Source: Actinomadura livida
GTDB lineage: Bacteria > Actinomycetota > Actinomycetes > Streptosporangiales > Streptosporangiaceae
Assembly (NCBI RefSeq): GCF_014648675.1
Contig: NZ_BMRO01000001.1
Span: 671,718-735,717, forward strand
Direction: 5' to 3'
DNA: 64,000 bases
Each line of letters opens with the position of its first letter. Position 1 is the stretch's first letter. Below, one piece after another: positions 9,212-17,621 of this stretch. Both the position numbers and the translations under genes were made by a program. The notes under the pieces are model-generated. The model had not been told where the DNA came from. It ran no database searches and saw only the letters and a list, made by a program, of their open reading frames with translations.

Positions 9212-10162
9212 ATGACCCGCGTCCGCAGGACCACGGCCGCCGTGCTCGCCCTCGCGGCGGCCGGGTCGGCGAGCGCCGCCGCCCGGCACGGCGACGTGTA
9301 CCCGGCCCCGCGCGCGATGCCCGAACTGTCGGCCGCGTCGCTCGACGCCCGGTTCCAGGCCACCCGGCAGGAGATCGCCCGGGCGCTGGCCACCGCACAG
9401 CGGTTCCACGACGAGGACCGGGCGCGCGTCCTGTCCTCGTTCCTCTCCGAGGGCCGGCGGTTCCTGGCCTTCGACCCGCGCGGTGACGGACGGGCCGTCG
9501 AGGTCATCGGCGACCTGCGGCGCGCCGACCGCATCGCCGTCGTGGTGCCCGGCGCGGACAACACGCTGGCCAACTACGACGACCCCAAGTTCGCGGGCGG
9601 CGACGCCCGCGCGCTCTACCTGCAGGCCCGCGCCGGCACCCCCGGCTCGCGGCTCGCCGTGATCGCCTGGCTCGGCTACGAGTCGCCGTCGATGCCGAGC
9701 CCCCGCGTCCTGGCGTCCGGTGATGCCAAGGACGGCGCGCGCGATCTCGAACGCCTCGTGACCGGCGTCCACCGCGTGAACGGGCACGCGCGGTTCGCTC
9801 TCCTCTGCCACAGCTACGGCTCGGTGGTGTGCGTCAAGGCGGCCCGGCCCCTCGCGCCGCTGCCGGTGGACGACATCGCCCTCTACGGCAGCCCCGGCAC
9901 CACGGCGGACAGCGCCGCGGACATCGGCACGCCCGCGCGTGTGTGGGCGGGCCGCTCGACGGGCGACTGGATGCGGTTCGTGCCGAACTTCCGCTTCGCC
10001 GGTCTGGGGTTCGGCACGGACCCCGTCTCCTCCCGTTTCGGCGCGCTGCGCTTCGCCGCGGGCGCGGGAGCCCACAGCGGCTACCTGCGGCCCGGCTCGG
10101 CGGCACTCCGGAACCTCGCCCTGATCGCCCTCGGCCGCGCCTCGGAGGTCCCCCGTGCCTGA
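9212..10162 (+). CDS. Secreted alpha/beta hydrolase, DUF1023 type (copy 1)
   Basis: 316 aa. N-terminal export signal MTRVRRTTAAVLALAAAGSA. The hydrolase core holds IAVVVPGADNTLANYD, the nucleophile elbow ALLCHSYGSVV with Ser201, a candidate acid in DDIALYGSPGT and a candidate His in GAHSGYL. This is the DUF1023 family of actinobacterial serine hydrolases, of unknown substrate and probably extracytoplasmic. The ribosome-binding site CAGGAGGG precedes ATG 9212. It overlaps the next gene (acyltransferase) by 8 nt, and a paralogue lies just after that gene. Confidence 0.85.
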   Translation: MTRVRRTTAAVLALAAAGSASAAARHGDVYPAPRAMPELSAASLDARFQATRQEIARALATAQRFHDEDRARVLSSFLSEGRRFLAFDPRGDGRAVEVIGDLRRADRIAVVVPGADNTLANYDDPKFAGGDARALYLQARAGTPGSRLAVIAWLGYESPSMPSPRVLASGDAKDGARDLERLVTGVHRVNGHARFALLCHSYGSVVCVKAARPLAPLPVDDIALYGSPGTTADSAADIGTPARVWAGRSTGDWMRFVPNFRFAGLGFGTDPVSSRFGALRFAAGAGAHSGYLRPGSAALRNLALIALGRASEVPRA

Positions 10163-11318
10163 GTCATCGCTGCGGAATCCGCGCGACGGCGCGGCCGACG
10201 CACTCCGCGCGTTCGCGATCCTCGGCGTCGTGCTCGGCCACTGGCTGGTCACCGCCTTCGTCGCGGACGGCTCCGGCACACAGCTGCGGGTCACGAGCCC
10301 GCTCAAGACGATGCCGGAGCTGGCCCCGATCTCCTGGGTGCTGCAAACGCTCGCCGTCTTCTTCCTCGTCGGCGGGTACGCGGCCGGGAAGGGCCTGCGC
10401 CCCGGCGAGCCGTGGGCGCCGAGGCTGCGGCGGCGACTGGCGCGTTTCGCGCGCCCGCTCCCGGTCCTGCTCGCCGCCTGGCTTCCCGCCTCGGCCGTGC
10501 TGGCCTGGGCGGGCTACTCGGCGGAAACCGTGCGCACGCTGGTCGAACTCGTGCTGAGCCCGCTGTGGTTCCTCGGCGTCTACGTGGTGCTGACGGCGGC
10601 GACCCCCGCCATCGCGGCCGTCTGGAACCGGCTCGGCCTGTCGGGCGCCGCCCTCCTCGTCGCCGCGACCGCCGCCATCGACGTCGGCCGCTTCGCGCTG
10701 GACGCGCCCGGGTGGACGGGCTGGGCCACCGTCCTCACGGGCTGGCTCGTCCCGTTCTACCTCGGCTTCGGCTGGGCGGCCGGCGCGCTCGGCTCCCGGC
10801 GGGCCGGGTTCGCCCTGGTGGGCGGGGGCGCCGCGGCGACCGCACTGCTGATCCTGTTCGCGGGATACCCGGCGAGCATGGTCGGCGTGCCGGGGGCGGC
10901 GGTGTCCAACCTCAGCCCGCCGACCCTCGCGGCGGTCGCCTTCGGCCTCGCCCAGACGGGCCTGGCCCTCCTCCTGCACGGCCCCCTGACCCGCTGGACG
11001 CGACACGCCCGGGTGAGCGCGGCGGTGTCCGCGGCCAACCGCTCCGCCATGACGATCTTCCTGTGGCACCAGACGGCGCTCCTGGCGGTCACGGCCGGCG
11101 CGCTGCTCGCGTACGGCCGCCTGCCGGGCCTGCACACCGCACCCGACCGGCCCGCCTGGATCATCGAGCGGCTGCCGTGGCTGGCGGTCTGCGCCGGCGC
11201 GCTCGCCGTCCTCTGGGCGCTGGTCCGCGGGTTCGAGAGTTCGCGCCGCGCCGGACGTGACGCGAACCACACCGCGGGCGCGCTCGCGGGGCCGTACATC
11301 TCCCAAGAAGCCCCCTGA
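10155..11318 (+). CDS. Integral membrane acyltransferase (Acyltransferase_3 family)
   Basis: 387 aa polytopic membrane protein with about ten hydrophobic segments. The N-terminus DALRAFAILGVVLGHWLV carries the family His at the end of TM1 (usual form R.......H), and the pattern continues with VFFLVGGYAAGKGL. Proteins of this family transfer acyl groups onto sugars, lipids or other cell-surface molecules. It overlaps the preceding DUF1023 gene by 8 nt and is followed 56 bp later by a second DUF1023 gene, so the three probably act on one envelope or secreted substrate. Start is GTG at 10155. Confidence 0.82.
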   Translation: MPESSLRNPRDGAADALRAFAILGVVLGHWLVTAFVADGSGTQLRVTSPLKTMPELAPISWVLQTLAVFFLVGGYAAGKGLRPGEPWAPRLRRRLARFARPLPVLLAAWLPASAVLAWAGYSAETVRTLVELVLSPLWFLGVYVVLTAATPAIAAVWNRLGLSGAALLVAATAAIDVGRFALDAPGWTGWATVLTGWLVPFYLGFGWAAGALGSRRAGFALVGGGAAATALLILFAGYPASMVGVPGAAVSNLSPPTLAAVAFGLAQTGLALLLHGPLTRWTRHARVSAAVSAANRSAMTIFLWHQTALLAVTAGALLAYGRLPGLHTAPDRPAWIIERLPWLAVCAGALAVLWALVRGFESSRRAGRDANHTAGALAGPYISQEAP

Positions 11319-11373
11319 AACCGGGCACCGGCCGCGCCCGGCCGGACGATCTTGGGTGGTAGAAAGGCGGGCG

Positions 11374-12381
11374 ATGTCGCCACGCAAGCCGATCTCAGCG
11401 CGCACCCGACGGCTCCGCAGAGCGCTGGCCTGCGCCGTTTCGATCTCGGGGGTCATGCTGACGACCGCGGGAACCGGCCACGCGGACCCCTACGCGCCAC
11501 CGGCCGCCGTCCCCGAACTGGCGCCCTCCACGCTCGACGTCCGGTACGCCGCCGGCCGCCGTTCCATCGAAAAGGCGCTCGCGACGGCGCAAGAGGTCCG
11601 CGACACCGAACGGATGCGGGCGCTCGGCGCCTTCCTCAGGCCGGGACGCCGCTTCCTCTACTTCGACCCACGCGGCGATGGACGCGCCATAGAGGTCATC
11701 GGCGATCTCACCAGGGCGAAGCGGGTCGCGGTCCTCGTCCCTGGAGCGGACACCACGCTGACGGCGTTCGACGACCGCGGCGACAAGCCCTGGTCGACAC
11801 CCGGCGGAGGGGCACGTGCCGTCTACACGCAAGCCCTCTCGCAGTCACCGCACCCACAACTGGCCGTGGTCGCATGGCTCGGCTACGCAGCTCCCGGGAC
11901 GTTCAGCAGCGAGGTCCTCACCGGGGAGCGCGCCGGAGAGGGCGGCGCGCAGCTCCGGCGGTTCCTGGCGGGCGTGCACCGGGTCAACCCGTCCGCCGGG
12001 ATCGGCCTGCTCTGCCACAGTTACGGCTCGGTCGTCTGCGGCCGAGCGGCGCTGGACGCGCCCGGCGGGCAGGCGTGGCGGGACGTCACCGACATCGCCC
12101 TCTACGGCAGCCCCGGCACGACGGCGTGGTCGGCCGCGAAGTTCAGCGGCTCCGCCCGCGTATGGGCGGGACGGGGGGCCACCGACTGGACGGAGGACGT
12201 CCCCCACGTCCGCATCTTCGGGCTCGGCCTCGGCCCCGACCCGGTCTCGCCCGCCTTCGGCGCGCGGGTCTTCGACGCGGGGGGCGCCGGCCACAGCGAC
12301 TACCTCGAACCGGGCTCGACGTCCCTCCGGAACCTCACCGGCATCGCGTTAGGACGGACCTCCGATGTCACTCAGCACTGA
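11374..12381 (+). CDS. Secreted alpha/beta hydrolase, DUF1023 type (copy 2)
   Basis: 335 aa paralogue of the gene at 9212. It shares long near-identical stretches such as FDPRGDGRAIEVIGDL, LLCHSYGSVV (Ser216), DIALYGSPGTTA and GHSDYLEPGS. The N-terminus has a basic twin-arginine-like region (TRRLRRALACAV) and then a hydrophobic export segment ending GHA-DP. ATG 11374 is preceded by AAAGGCGG; a longer reading from 11257 would run into the acyltransferase gene. It ends overlapping the probable fasR start by 17 nt, so it could read through into fasR. Confidence 0.85.
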   Translation: MSPRKPISARTRRLRRALACAVSISGVMLTTAGTGHADPYAPPAAVPELAPSTLDVRYAAGRRSIEKALATAQEVRDTERMRALGAFLRPGRRFLYFDPRGDGRAIEVIGDLTRAKRVAVLVPGADTTLTAFDDRGDKPWSTPGGGARAVYTQALSQSPHPQLAVVAWLGYAAPGTFSSEVLTGERAGEGGAQLRRFLAGVHRVNPSAGIGLLCHSYGSVVCGRAALDAPGGQAWRDVTDIALYGSPGTTAWSAAKFSGSARVWAGRGATDWTEDVPHVRIFGLGLGPDPVSPAFGARVFDAGGAGHSDYLEPGSTSLRNLTGIALGRTSDVTQH

Positions 12382-13606
12382 CACGGATCACACACTTGAG
12401 GACGGTTCACCCCCGCCTTGGTGGCACCCTGGGGTGGTGGACACCGCGACCGACGCCGAAATCCGCGAGCAGACCACCCAGCGCCTGGAGAAGGCCATGG
12501 GCACGTTCGGCACCGCGGCCCTCAACAGCATGGAGGAGCACCTCCCCTGGTTCCGGCGGATGCCGCCCGACCAGCGCTCCTGGATAGGGCTGGTCGCCCA
12601 GGCCGGCATCGCAGCGTTCGTCGAGTGGTTCAAGAACAACGAGGAGACCCGCCCGGCCATCGCCGGAGAGGTGTTCGGCACCGCGCCCCGCGAGCTGCTC
12701 CGCGCCATCAAGCTGCACCACACGATCGACATGATCCGCGTCATCATCGACGTGGTGGAGACCCGGCTGAGCGAGCTCGCCGCGCCCGGCGGCGAGGCCC
12801 AGCTCCGCGAGGCGATCCTGCGCTACACGCGGGACGTCGCGTTCGGCGCCGCCCAGGTCTACGCACGCGCCGCCGAGACGCGCGCCGCCTGGGACGCACG
12901 GCTGGAGGCACTCGTCGTCAACGCGGTGCTGCGCGGTGAGGTCGACGACGGGATGCACTCCTGGGCGGCCGCTCTCGGGTGGACGTCCAAGCCCGTCACG
13001 GTCATCGCGGGGTTCACGCCGGAGGACGAGGAGCCCGAGGTCACCATCGACCAGATGCAGATCGCCGCACGCCGCGCGCGCGCCGACGTGCTGGCGGGCG
13101 TCCAAGGGCACCGGGTCATCGTCATCATGGGCGGCGACACCGACCCCCTGGAGGCGGCCCGTCCGATCGCCGCGAAGTGCGGCCCCGGCCCGGTCGTCGT
13201 CGGCCCGCAGGTCAGCGACCTCTACGACTCCACCCGTTCGGCGCAGGCCGCCGTGGCCGGGCTCCGCGCCGCGGCGGGCTGGCCGGACGCGCCGCGTCCC
13301 GTCCTGGCGACCGAGCTGCTGCCCGAGCGCGCACTCGACGGCGACGACGACGCCCGCCACCACCTGGTGGAGAACGTCTACAACCCGATGCTCGCCGCGG
13401 GCGCCCCGCTCCTCGACACGCTCACCACCTACCTCGAACAGGGCTCATCGCTCGAGGCCACCGCACGGCTGCTGTTCGTCCACCCGAACACGGTCCGCTA
13501 CCGGCTCCGCCGCGTCACCGAGCTGACCGGCCTCGCCCCCACGGACGGTCGCAACGCGTTCACCCTCCGCATCGCCCTGGTCCTGGGACGGTTCCAAACG
13601 CGCTGA
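12365..13606 (+). CDS. fasR: PucR-type regulator FasR, activator of fatty-acid synthase genes
   Basis: 413 aa. C-terminal PucR helix-turn-helix: SLEATARLLFVHPNTVRYRL (about residues 361-380). The middle and N-terminal parts match the conserved FasR body, e.g. SWIGLVAQAGIAAFVEWF and VFGTAPRELLRAI. In Streptomyces coelicolor the orthologous gene sits directly before fabD and activates fabD-fabH-acpP-fabF (established for that organism); the same order is seen here. The start is uncertain: ATG 12365 overlaps the previous gene, while GTG at 12434 or 12437 would give an N-terminus closer in length to Streptomyces FasR. Confidence 0.88.
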   Translation: MSLSTDTDHTLEDGSPPPWWHPGVVDTATDAEIREQTTQRLEKAMGTFGTAALNSMEEHLPWFRRMPPDQRSWIGLVAQAGIAAFVEWFKNNEETRPAIAGEVFGTAPRELLRAIKLHHTIDMIRVIIDVVETRLSELAAPGGEAQLREAILRYTRDVAFGAAQVYARAAETRAAWDARLEALVVNAVLRGEVDDGMHSWAAALGWTSKPVTVIAGFTPEDEEPEVTIDQMQIAARRARADVLAGVQGHRVIVIMGGDTDPLEAARPIAAKCGPGPVVVGPQVSDLYDSTRSAQAAVAGLRAAAGWPDAPRPVLATELLPERALDGDDDARHHLVENVYNPMLAAGAPLLDTLTTYLEQGSSLEATARLLFVHPNTVRYRLRRVTELTGLAPTDGRNAFTLRIALVLGRFQTR

Positions 13607-13617
13607 TGAGTAGGGCC

Positions 13618-13634
13618 TTGTAGGGGTCTTACAA
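13618..13634. promoter_or_regulatory. Dyad TTGTA-N7-TACAA in the fabD upstream region
   Basis: Perfect 5-bp arms separated by GGGGTCT, 69 bp before the fabD GTG and 11 bp after the fasR stop. It is the most AT-containing dyad in the 97-bp promoter region. A FasR site is expected upstream of fabD by analogy with Streptomyces, which makes this a candidate operator. That identification is inference. Confidence 0.4.
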
Positions 13635-13703
13635 AGGGTCTCGACCAAAGTTCGTCTTGTTCCGCATCGTGGCGGTAGCAGTGTTGGCGGCAGGCTGGTA
13701 GCC

Positions 13704-14624
13704 GTGATTCTCCTCGCATCGCCCGGCCAGGGCGCCCAGACCCCCGGCTTCCTGCAGCCATGGCTTGAGATACCCGGCGTCGCCGACCGCCTCGCCTGGT
13801 GGTCGGCCGTCACGGGTCTCGACCTGGTGCGCTACGGGACGGAGGCCGACGCCGAGGAGATCCGCGACACCGCGGTGGCGCAGCCACTGCTGGTCGCCGC
13901 CGGGATCGCCGCCTACGAGGTCCTCTACGACGGCGCCGACCGGGGGCCGGACGCCGTCGCCGGGCACAGCGTCGGCGAACTGGCCGCCGCCGCGATCGCC
14001 GGGGTGCTGTCCCCGGAGGCCGCGCTGGTCCTCGTCCGGGAGCGGGGCCGGGCGATGGCCGAGGCCGCCGCCGTCACCGAGACCGGGATGACCGCGGTCC
14101 TCGGCGGCGACACCGACGAGGTGCTGGCGTCCATCGACAAGCACGGCCTCACCCCCGCCAACGTGAACGGCGCCGGCCAGATCGTCGCCGCCGGGACCAA
14201 GGAGCGCCTCGCGCAGTTCGCCGAGGAGCCGCCCGCGAAGGCGCGGCTGCGCGCCCTGTCGGTCGCCGGGGCGTTCCACACCGAGCACATGGCGCCCGCC
14301 GTCGGCACCCTGCGCCGCCTCGCGCCGGGCGTGTCCGCCGCCGCCCCGCGGACGCGGCTGCTGCAGAACCGCGACGGCGCCGTCGTCGAGTCGGGGGCCG
14401 ACTTCGTCGACCGGCTCGTCGAGCAGGTCAGCGCGCCCGTCCGCTGGGACGCCTGCATGGACACGATGCGGGAGATCGGCGTCACCGCGATCATCGAACT
14501 GCCGCCCGCCGGGACGCTGGCCGGCCTCGCCCGCCGCGAGCTGAAGGGCGTCGAGCTCGTCGCCCTCAAGACCCCCGCGGACCTGGACAAGGCCCGCGAC
14601 CTGATCAAGGCGCACACGTCATGA
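13704..14624 (+). CDS. fabD: Malonyl-CoA:ACP S-malonyltransferase FabD
   Basis: 306 aa. Transfers malonate from malonyl-CoA to ACP, supplying extender units for type II fatty-acid synthesis. Motifs: SPGQGAQTPGFLQPWL at the N-terminus, nucleophile elbow AGHSVGELAAA with Ser89, and catalytic His192 in GAFHTEHMAP. Start is GTG 13704, giving VILLASPGQG. The stop overlaps the fabH start (ATGA). First gene of the fabD-fabH-acpP-fabF operon. Confidence 0.96.
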   Translation: MILLASPGQGAQTPGFLQPWLEIPGVADRLAWWSAVTGLDLVRYGTEADAEEIRDTAVAQPLLVAAGIAAYEVLYDGADRGPDAVAGHSVGELAAAAIAGVLSPEAALVLVRERGRAMAEAAAVTETGMTAVLGGDTDEVLASIDKHGLTPANVNGAGQIVAAGTKERLAQFAEEPPAKARLRALSVAGAFHTEHMAPAVGTLRRLAPGVSAAAPRTRLLQNRDGAVVESGADFVDRLVEQVSAPVRWDACMDTMREIGVTAIIELPPAGTLAGLARRELKGVELVALKTPADLDKARDLIKAHTS

Positions 14625-15589
14625 CCGCGGCCCTGAGCATTCCCGAGGCGGCGCCCGGCGCCCGCATCCTCGCGTTCGGCGACTACCGGCCCGCCCGCGT
14701 CGTCACCAACGACGACCTCGCGCGGACCGTCGACACCGACGACGCGTGGATCCGCAGCCGCGTCGGCATCGCCGAGCGCCGCATCGCCGGCGACGACGAG
14801 GGCATCGTCGAGCTCGGCGTGCACGCGGGCGGCAAGGCCCTGGCGGGCAGCGGGCTCTCCCCGTCCGACATCGACCTGGTCATCCTGGCGACCTGCTCGG
14901 CCGAGTCGCCGATGCCGGGGCACGCCGCGCAGGTCGCGCACCGGCTCGGCATCGACGCGCCCGGCGCGTTCGACCTGAACGCCGCCTGCGCCGGCTTCTG
15001 CTACGCCCTCGCCACCGCGAGCGCCGCGGTCCGCGCCGGCAGCGCCCGCAGCGTGCTGGTCATCGGCGCCGAGAAGATGTCCCAGTGGGTCGACTGGACC
15101 GACCGCTCCACCTGCATCATCTTCGCCGACGGGGCGGGCGCCGCGGTCGTGACCGCCAGCGACTCCCCTGGCATCGGCCCGGTCGTGTGGGGCAGCGCCG
15201 GCGACAAGTACGACAAGATCATCATCGACGACCGGCACTCCTCGATCCGGCAGGAGGGCCAGGCGGTGTTCCGCTGGGCGACCACCGCGATCGCCCCGGT
15301 CGCGGCCGAGGCGTGCGAGCGCGCCGGGATCGCCCCGCAGGACCTCGCCGCGGTCGTCCCGCACCAGGCCAACCTGCGGATCATCGAGGCGATCGCCCGC
15401 AAGCTGAAGGCCACCAACGCCGTGGTGGCCGACGACATCGTGCACTCCGGCAACACCTCGGCGGCCTCCATCCCGCTGGCCCTGTCCCGAATGATCGAAC
15501 GCGGCGACGTGCCGTCCGGCGCACCGGCCCTCCTGGTCGGATTCGGCGCCGGACTGTCCTACGCTGCCCAAGTCATCCAGATCCCGTAG
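14621..15589 (+). CDS. fabH: 3-oxoacyl-ACP synthase III FabH
   Basis: 322 aa ketoacyl synthase III, which condenses an acyl-CoA primer with malonyl-ACP to start each fatty-acid chain. The catalytic triad is visible: Cys123 in LNAACAGFCYAL, His248 in VPHQANLRI and Asn278 in GNTSAASIPLAL. ATG 14621 overlaps the fabD stop by four bases. In actinomycetes this enzyme commonly uses branched primers; the specificity here is not determined from sequence. Confidence 0.96.
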   Translation: MTAALSIPEAAPGARILAFGDYRPARVVTNDDLARTVDTDDAWIRSRVGIAERRIAGDDEGIVELGVHAGGKALAGSGLSPSDIDLVILATCSAESPMPGHAAQVAHRLGIDAPGAFDLNAACAGFCYALATASAAVRAGSARSVLVIGAEKMSQWVDWTDRSTCIIFADGAGAAVVTASDSPGIGPVVWGSAGDKYDKIIIDDRHSSIRQEGQAVFRWATTAIAPVAAEACERAGIAPQDLAAVVPHQANLRIIEAIARKLKATNAVVADDIVHSGNTSAASIPLALSRMIERGDVPSGAPALLVGFGAGLSYAAQVIQIP

Positions 15590-15646
15590 GCCGTCACGCC
15601 TGCCCGCAGGCTCTGGACCAACCCACCGAAGGAGAAAGCAGAAACC

Positions 15647-15898
15647 ATGGCAGTCGCCACCGAACAGCAGATCCTGGACGGCCTCGCCGAGATCATCGAT
15701 GACATCGTCGGGATCGACAAGTCGGAGGTCACCCCCGACAAGAACTTCATCGACGACCTCGACATCGACTCGCTGTCGATGGTGGAGATCGCGGTGGCCG
15801 CGCAGGACCAGTTCGGCGTCGAGATCCCCGACGACGAGCTGCGCAACCTGAAGACCGTCAAGGACGTCATCAACTTCGTCCAGAACCTGCAGAGCTGA
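15647..15898 (+). CDS. acpP: Acyl carrier protein AcpP
   Basis: 83 aa acidic carrier protein. The phosphopantetheine attachment site is Ser42 in DLDIDSLSMVEIAVA. ATG 15647 is preceded by AAGGAGA. It sits between fabH and fabF as in the Streptomyces fatty-acid operon. All acyl intermediates of the pathway are carried on this protein. Confidence 0.96.
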   Translation: MAVATEQQILDGLAEIIDDIVGIDKSEVTPDKNFIDDLDIDSLSMVEIAVAAQDQFGVEIPDDELRNLKTVKDVINFVQNLQS

Positions 15899-15986
15899 AT
15901 CTCGGGGACGGGGCGCCGCCGCACCGGCCGGAACCGGGCGGCGGCGCGCCGGTCCGCACCCCCACAGTCCGCAAGGAGCACCAGTT

Positions 15987-17294
15987 ATGAGCCAGAGCCA
16001 GACCAGAGTCGTCGTGACCGGTCTCGGTGCAACGACCCCACTCGGCGGAGACCTCCCGTCGACCTGGTCCGCCCTGCTCGCCGGAGAGTCCGGTGTCCGG
16101 AAACTGGACTGGGAGGGCGTCGAGGACCTGCCCGTCAGGTTCGCCGGGACGCTCAAGGTCGACCCGGCGGAGGTCATGCCGAAGCAGACCCTGCGCCGGC
16201 TGGACCGCAACCAGGCGATCGCGCTGATCGCCGCACGCGAGGCGTGGACGGACGCGGGCTTCGCCCCGCCCGCCTCCCGCAAGGCCAAGAAGCCGGAGGA
16301 GCAGTCCGGCGTCGAGGGCGGCTTCACCGTGGACGGCGAGCGGCTCGGCGTCGTGTTCTCCAGCGGCATCGGCGGTCTGCACACCGCGCTCAACAGCTAC
16401 GACGTCTACCGGGAGAAGGGCTGGTCGCGCGTCTCGCCCTTCACCGTCCCGATGCTGATGCCGAACGGCGCGTCCGGGCACGTCGGCATCGAGTTCGGCG
16501 CGATGGCCGGCTCGCACGCCCTGGTCAGCGCCTGCGCGTCCAGCGGCGAGGCCGTCGGCTACGCCATCGACATGATCCGCGCGGGCCGCGCGGACGTGGT
16601 GATCTGCGGCGGCACCGAGTCCTGCATACACCCCCTGCAGATGGCCTCGTTCGGTGCCATGCGCGCGATGTCGACCCGCAACGAGGAGCCGGAGCGCGCG
16701 TCCCGCCCCTACGACAAGAACCGCGACGGCTTCGTGCTCGGCGAGGGCGCCGCCGTGATGATCCTCGAGTCCGAGGAGCACGCCCGCGCCCGCGGCGCGC
16801 AGATCAACGGCATCGCGGCCGGCTGCGGCTACTCCGGCGACGCCTACGACATCGTGCTGCCCGACCCGAGCGGCTCCGGCCAGGCCAAGGCGATGCAGCG
16901 CGCCCTCAAGGACGCCGGCCTGGAGGCCGCCGACATCATCCACATCAACGCCCACGCCACCTCGACCCCGGCCGGCGACGTCGCCGAACTGGCCTCGATC
17001 AAGGCGGGCCTGGGCGAGGAGGCCGCCGCCCAGGCGGCCATCACCGCCACCAAGTCGATGACCGGCCACCTGCTGGGCGGCGCCGGCGCCCTGGAGTCGG
17101 TCTTCACCGTCCTGGCGCTGAAGGAGGGCCTGATCCCCTTCGTCGCCAACCTCGAAGACGTAGACGACGAGGTGGACCTGGACATCGTCCGCGACGAGCC
17201 CCGCAAGGTCCCCGACGGCCCCGCCGCAGCCCTGAACAACTCCTTCGGCTTCGGCGGCCACAACGTCTCAGTAGCCTTCCAACGAGCCCTCTAA
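15987..17294 (+). CDS. fabF: 3-oxoacyl-ACP synthase II FabF
   Basis: 435 aa elongating ketoacyl synthase. Catalytic Cys183 in SACASSGEAVGY, His323 in HINAHATSTPAGD and His361 in TKSMTGHLLGGAGALE. The tail NNSFGFGGHNVSVAF is the normal KAS C-terminus. AAGGAG precedes the ATG at 15987. Residues about 96-117 hold a Lys/Glu/Gly-rich insertion (KAKKPEEQSG) longer than in E. coli FabF. Last gene of the fab operon. Confidence 0.96.
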   Translation: MSQSQTRVVVTGLGATTPLGGDLPSTWSALLAGESGVRKLDWEGVEDLPVRFAGTLKVDPAEVMPKQTLRRLDRNQAIALIAAREAWTDAGFAPPASRKAKKPEEQSGVEGGFTVDGERLGVVFSSGIGGLHTALNSYDVYREKGWSRVSPFTVPMLMPNGASGHVGIEFGAMAGSHALVSACASSGEAVGYAIDMIRAGRADVVICGGTESCIHPLQMASFGAMRAMSTRNEEPERASRPYDKNRDGFVLGEGAAVMILESEEHARARGAQINGIAAGCGYSGDAYDIVLPDPSGSGQAKAMQRALKDAGLEAADIIHINAHATSTPAGDVAELASIKAGLGEEAAAQAAITATKSMTGHLLGGAGALESVFTVLALKEGLIPFVANLEDVDDEVDLDIVRDEPRKVPDGPAAALNNSFGFGGHNVSVAFQRAL

Positions 17295-17304
17295 AACCTA
17301 AAAA

Positions 17305-17336
17305 AACGGCCCGGCGACCAACCTCGCCGGGCCGTT
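17305..17336. terminator. Strong hairpin between convergent fabF and DUF3145 genes
   Basis: AACGGCCCGGCGA pairs perfectly with TCGCCGGGCCGTT (13-bp stem, 6-nt loop), 10 bp after the fabF stop. On the plus strand it is followed only by TT then C-rich sequence. On the minus strand it is followed by seven T residues, so the classical intrinsic-terminator form faces transcription coming from the DUF3145 side. Probably bidirectional. Confidence 0.85.
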
Positions 17337-17398
17337 CCCATCCCCACAACAACCCCCACGAACGCGACCACAAGATAGCCAGCATCGTGCATCTGCAT

Positions 17399-17454
17399 GC
17401 AGGTTCTGAGCCTGCGAGAAACCACACGTGCACAGCGAGCCGCTAGGCGAGCCG
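17399..17454. repeat. Imperfect direct repeat, copy 1
   Basis: About 56 bp: starts GCAGGTTCTGAGCCTGCGAG and ends in CAGCGAGCCGCTAGGCGAG plus CCG. Copy 2 lies at 17546-17600. Both sit in the 382-bp gap between fabF and DUF3145, where no gene is apparent. Each copy can fold into a GCAGG/CCTGC stem and an AGCG/CGCT stem. Origin is unknown; it may belong to a dispersed intergenic repeat family. Confidence 0.7.
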
Positions 17455-17545
17455 CCCACACTAAACGCGCGCCGTCGTTACCCGCAAAAGCTCAGCCGAC
17501 GCCCCAACCAGGCGACAACCCCGACGTTCGCGATCGCGACCGAAG

Positions 17546-17600
17546 GCAGGTTTCGAGCCTGCGAGAAACCTGATCGCGCAGCGAGCCGCTGGGCGAGCCG
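17546..17600. repeat. Imperfect direct repeat, copy 2
   Basis: About 55 bp and most positions shared with copy 1, with one indel near the centre. This copy has two alternative stems: GCAGG-TTTCGAG-CCTGC, or the longer CAGGTTTC/GAAACCTG with a 10-nt loop; they share bases and cannot form together. A further stem CAGCG-AGC-CGCTG follows. It is not a tRNA: the T-arm-like stem-loop has no acceptor, D-arm or anticodon arm around it. Confidence 0.7.
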
Positions 17601-17621
17601 GAGCGATGCAGCGATCGCACC

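Noticed and set aside
13925..16393. 822-codon minus-strand frame across fabD, fabH and acpP
   Set aside because: Shadow of well-identified fatty-acid genes; no motifs and no ribosome-binding site.
17546..17600. T-arm-like stem-loop GCAGG-TTTCGAG-CCTGC suggesting a tRNA
   Set aside because: No acceptor stem, D-arm or anticodon arm around it, and the loop lacks the TTC order of a true T-loop.
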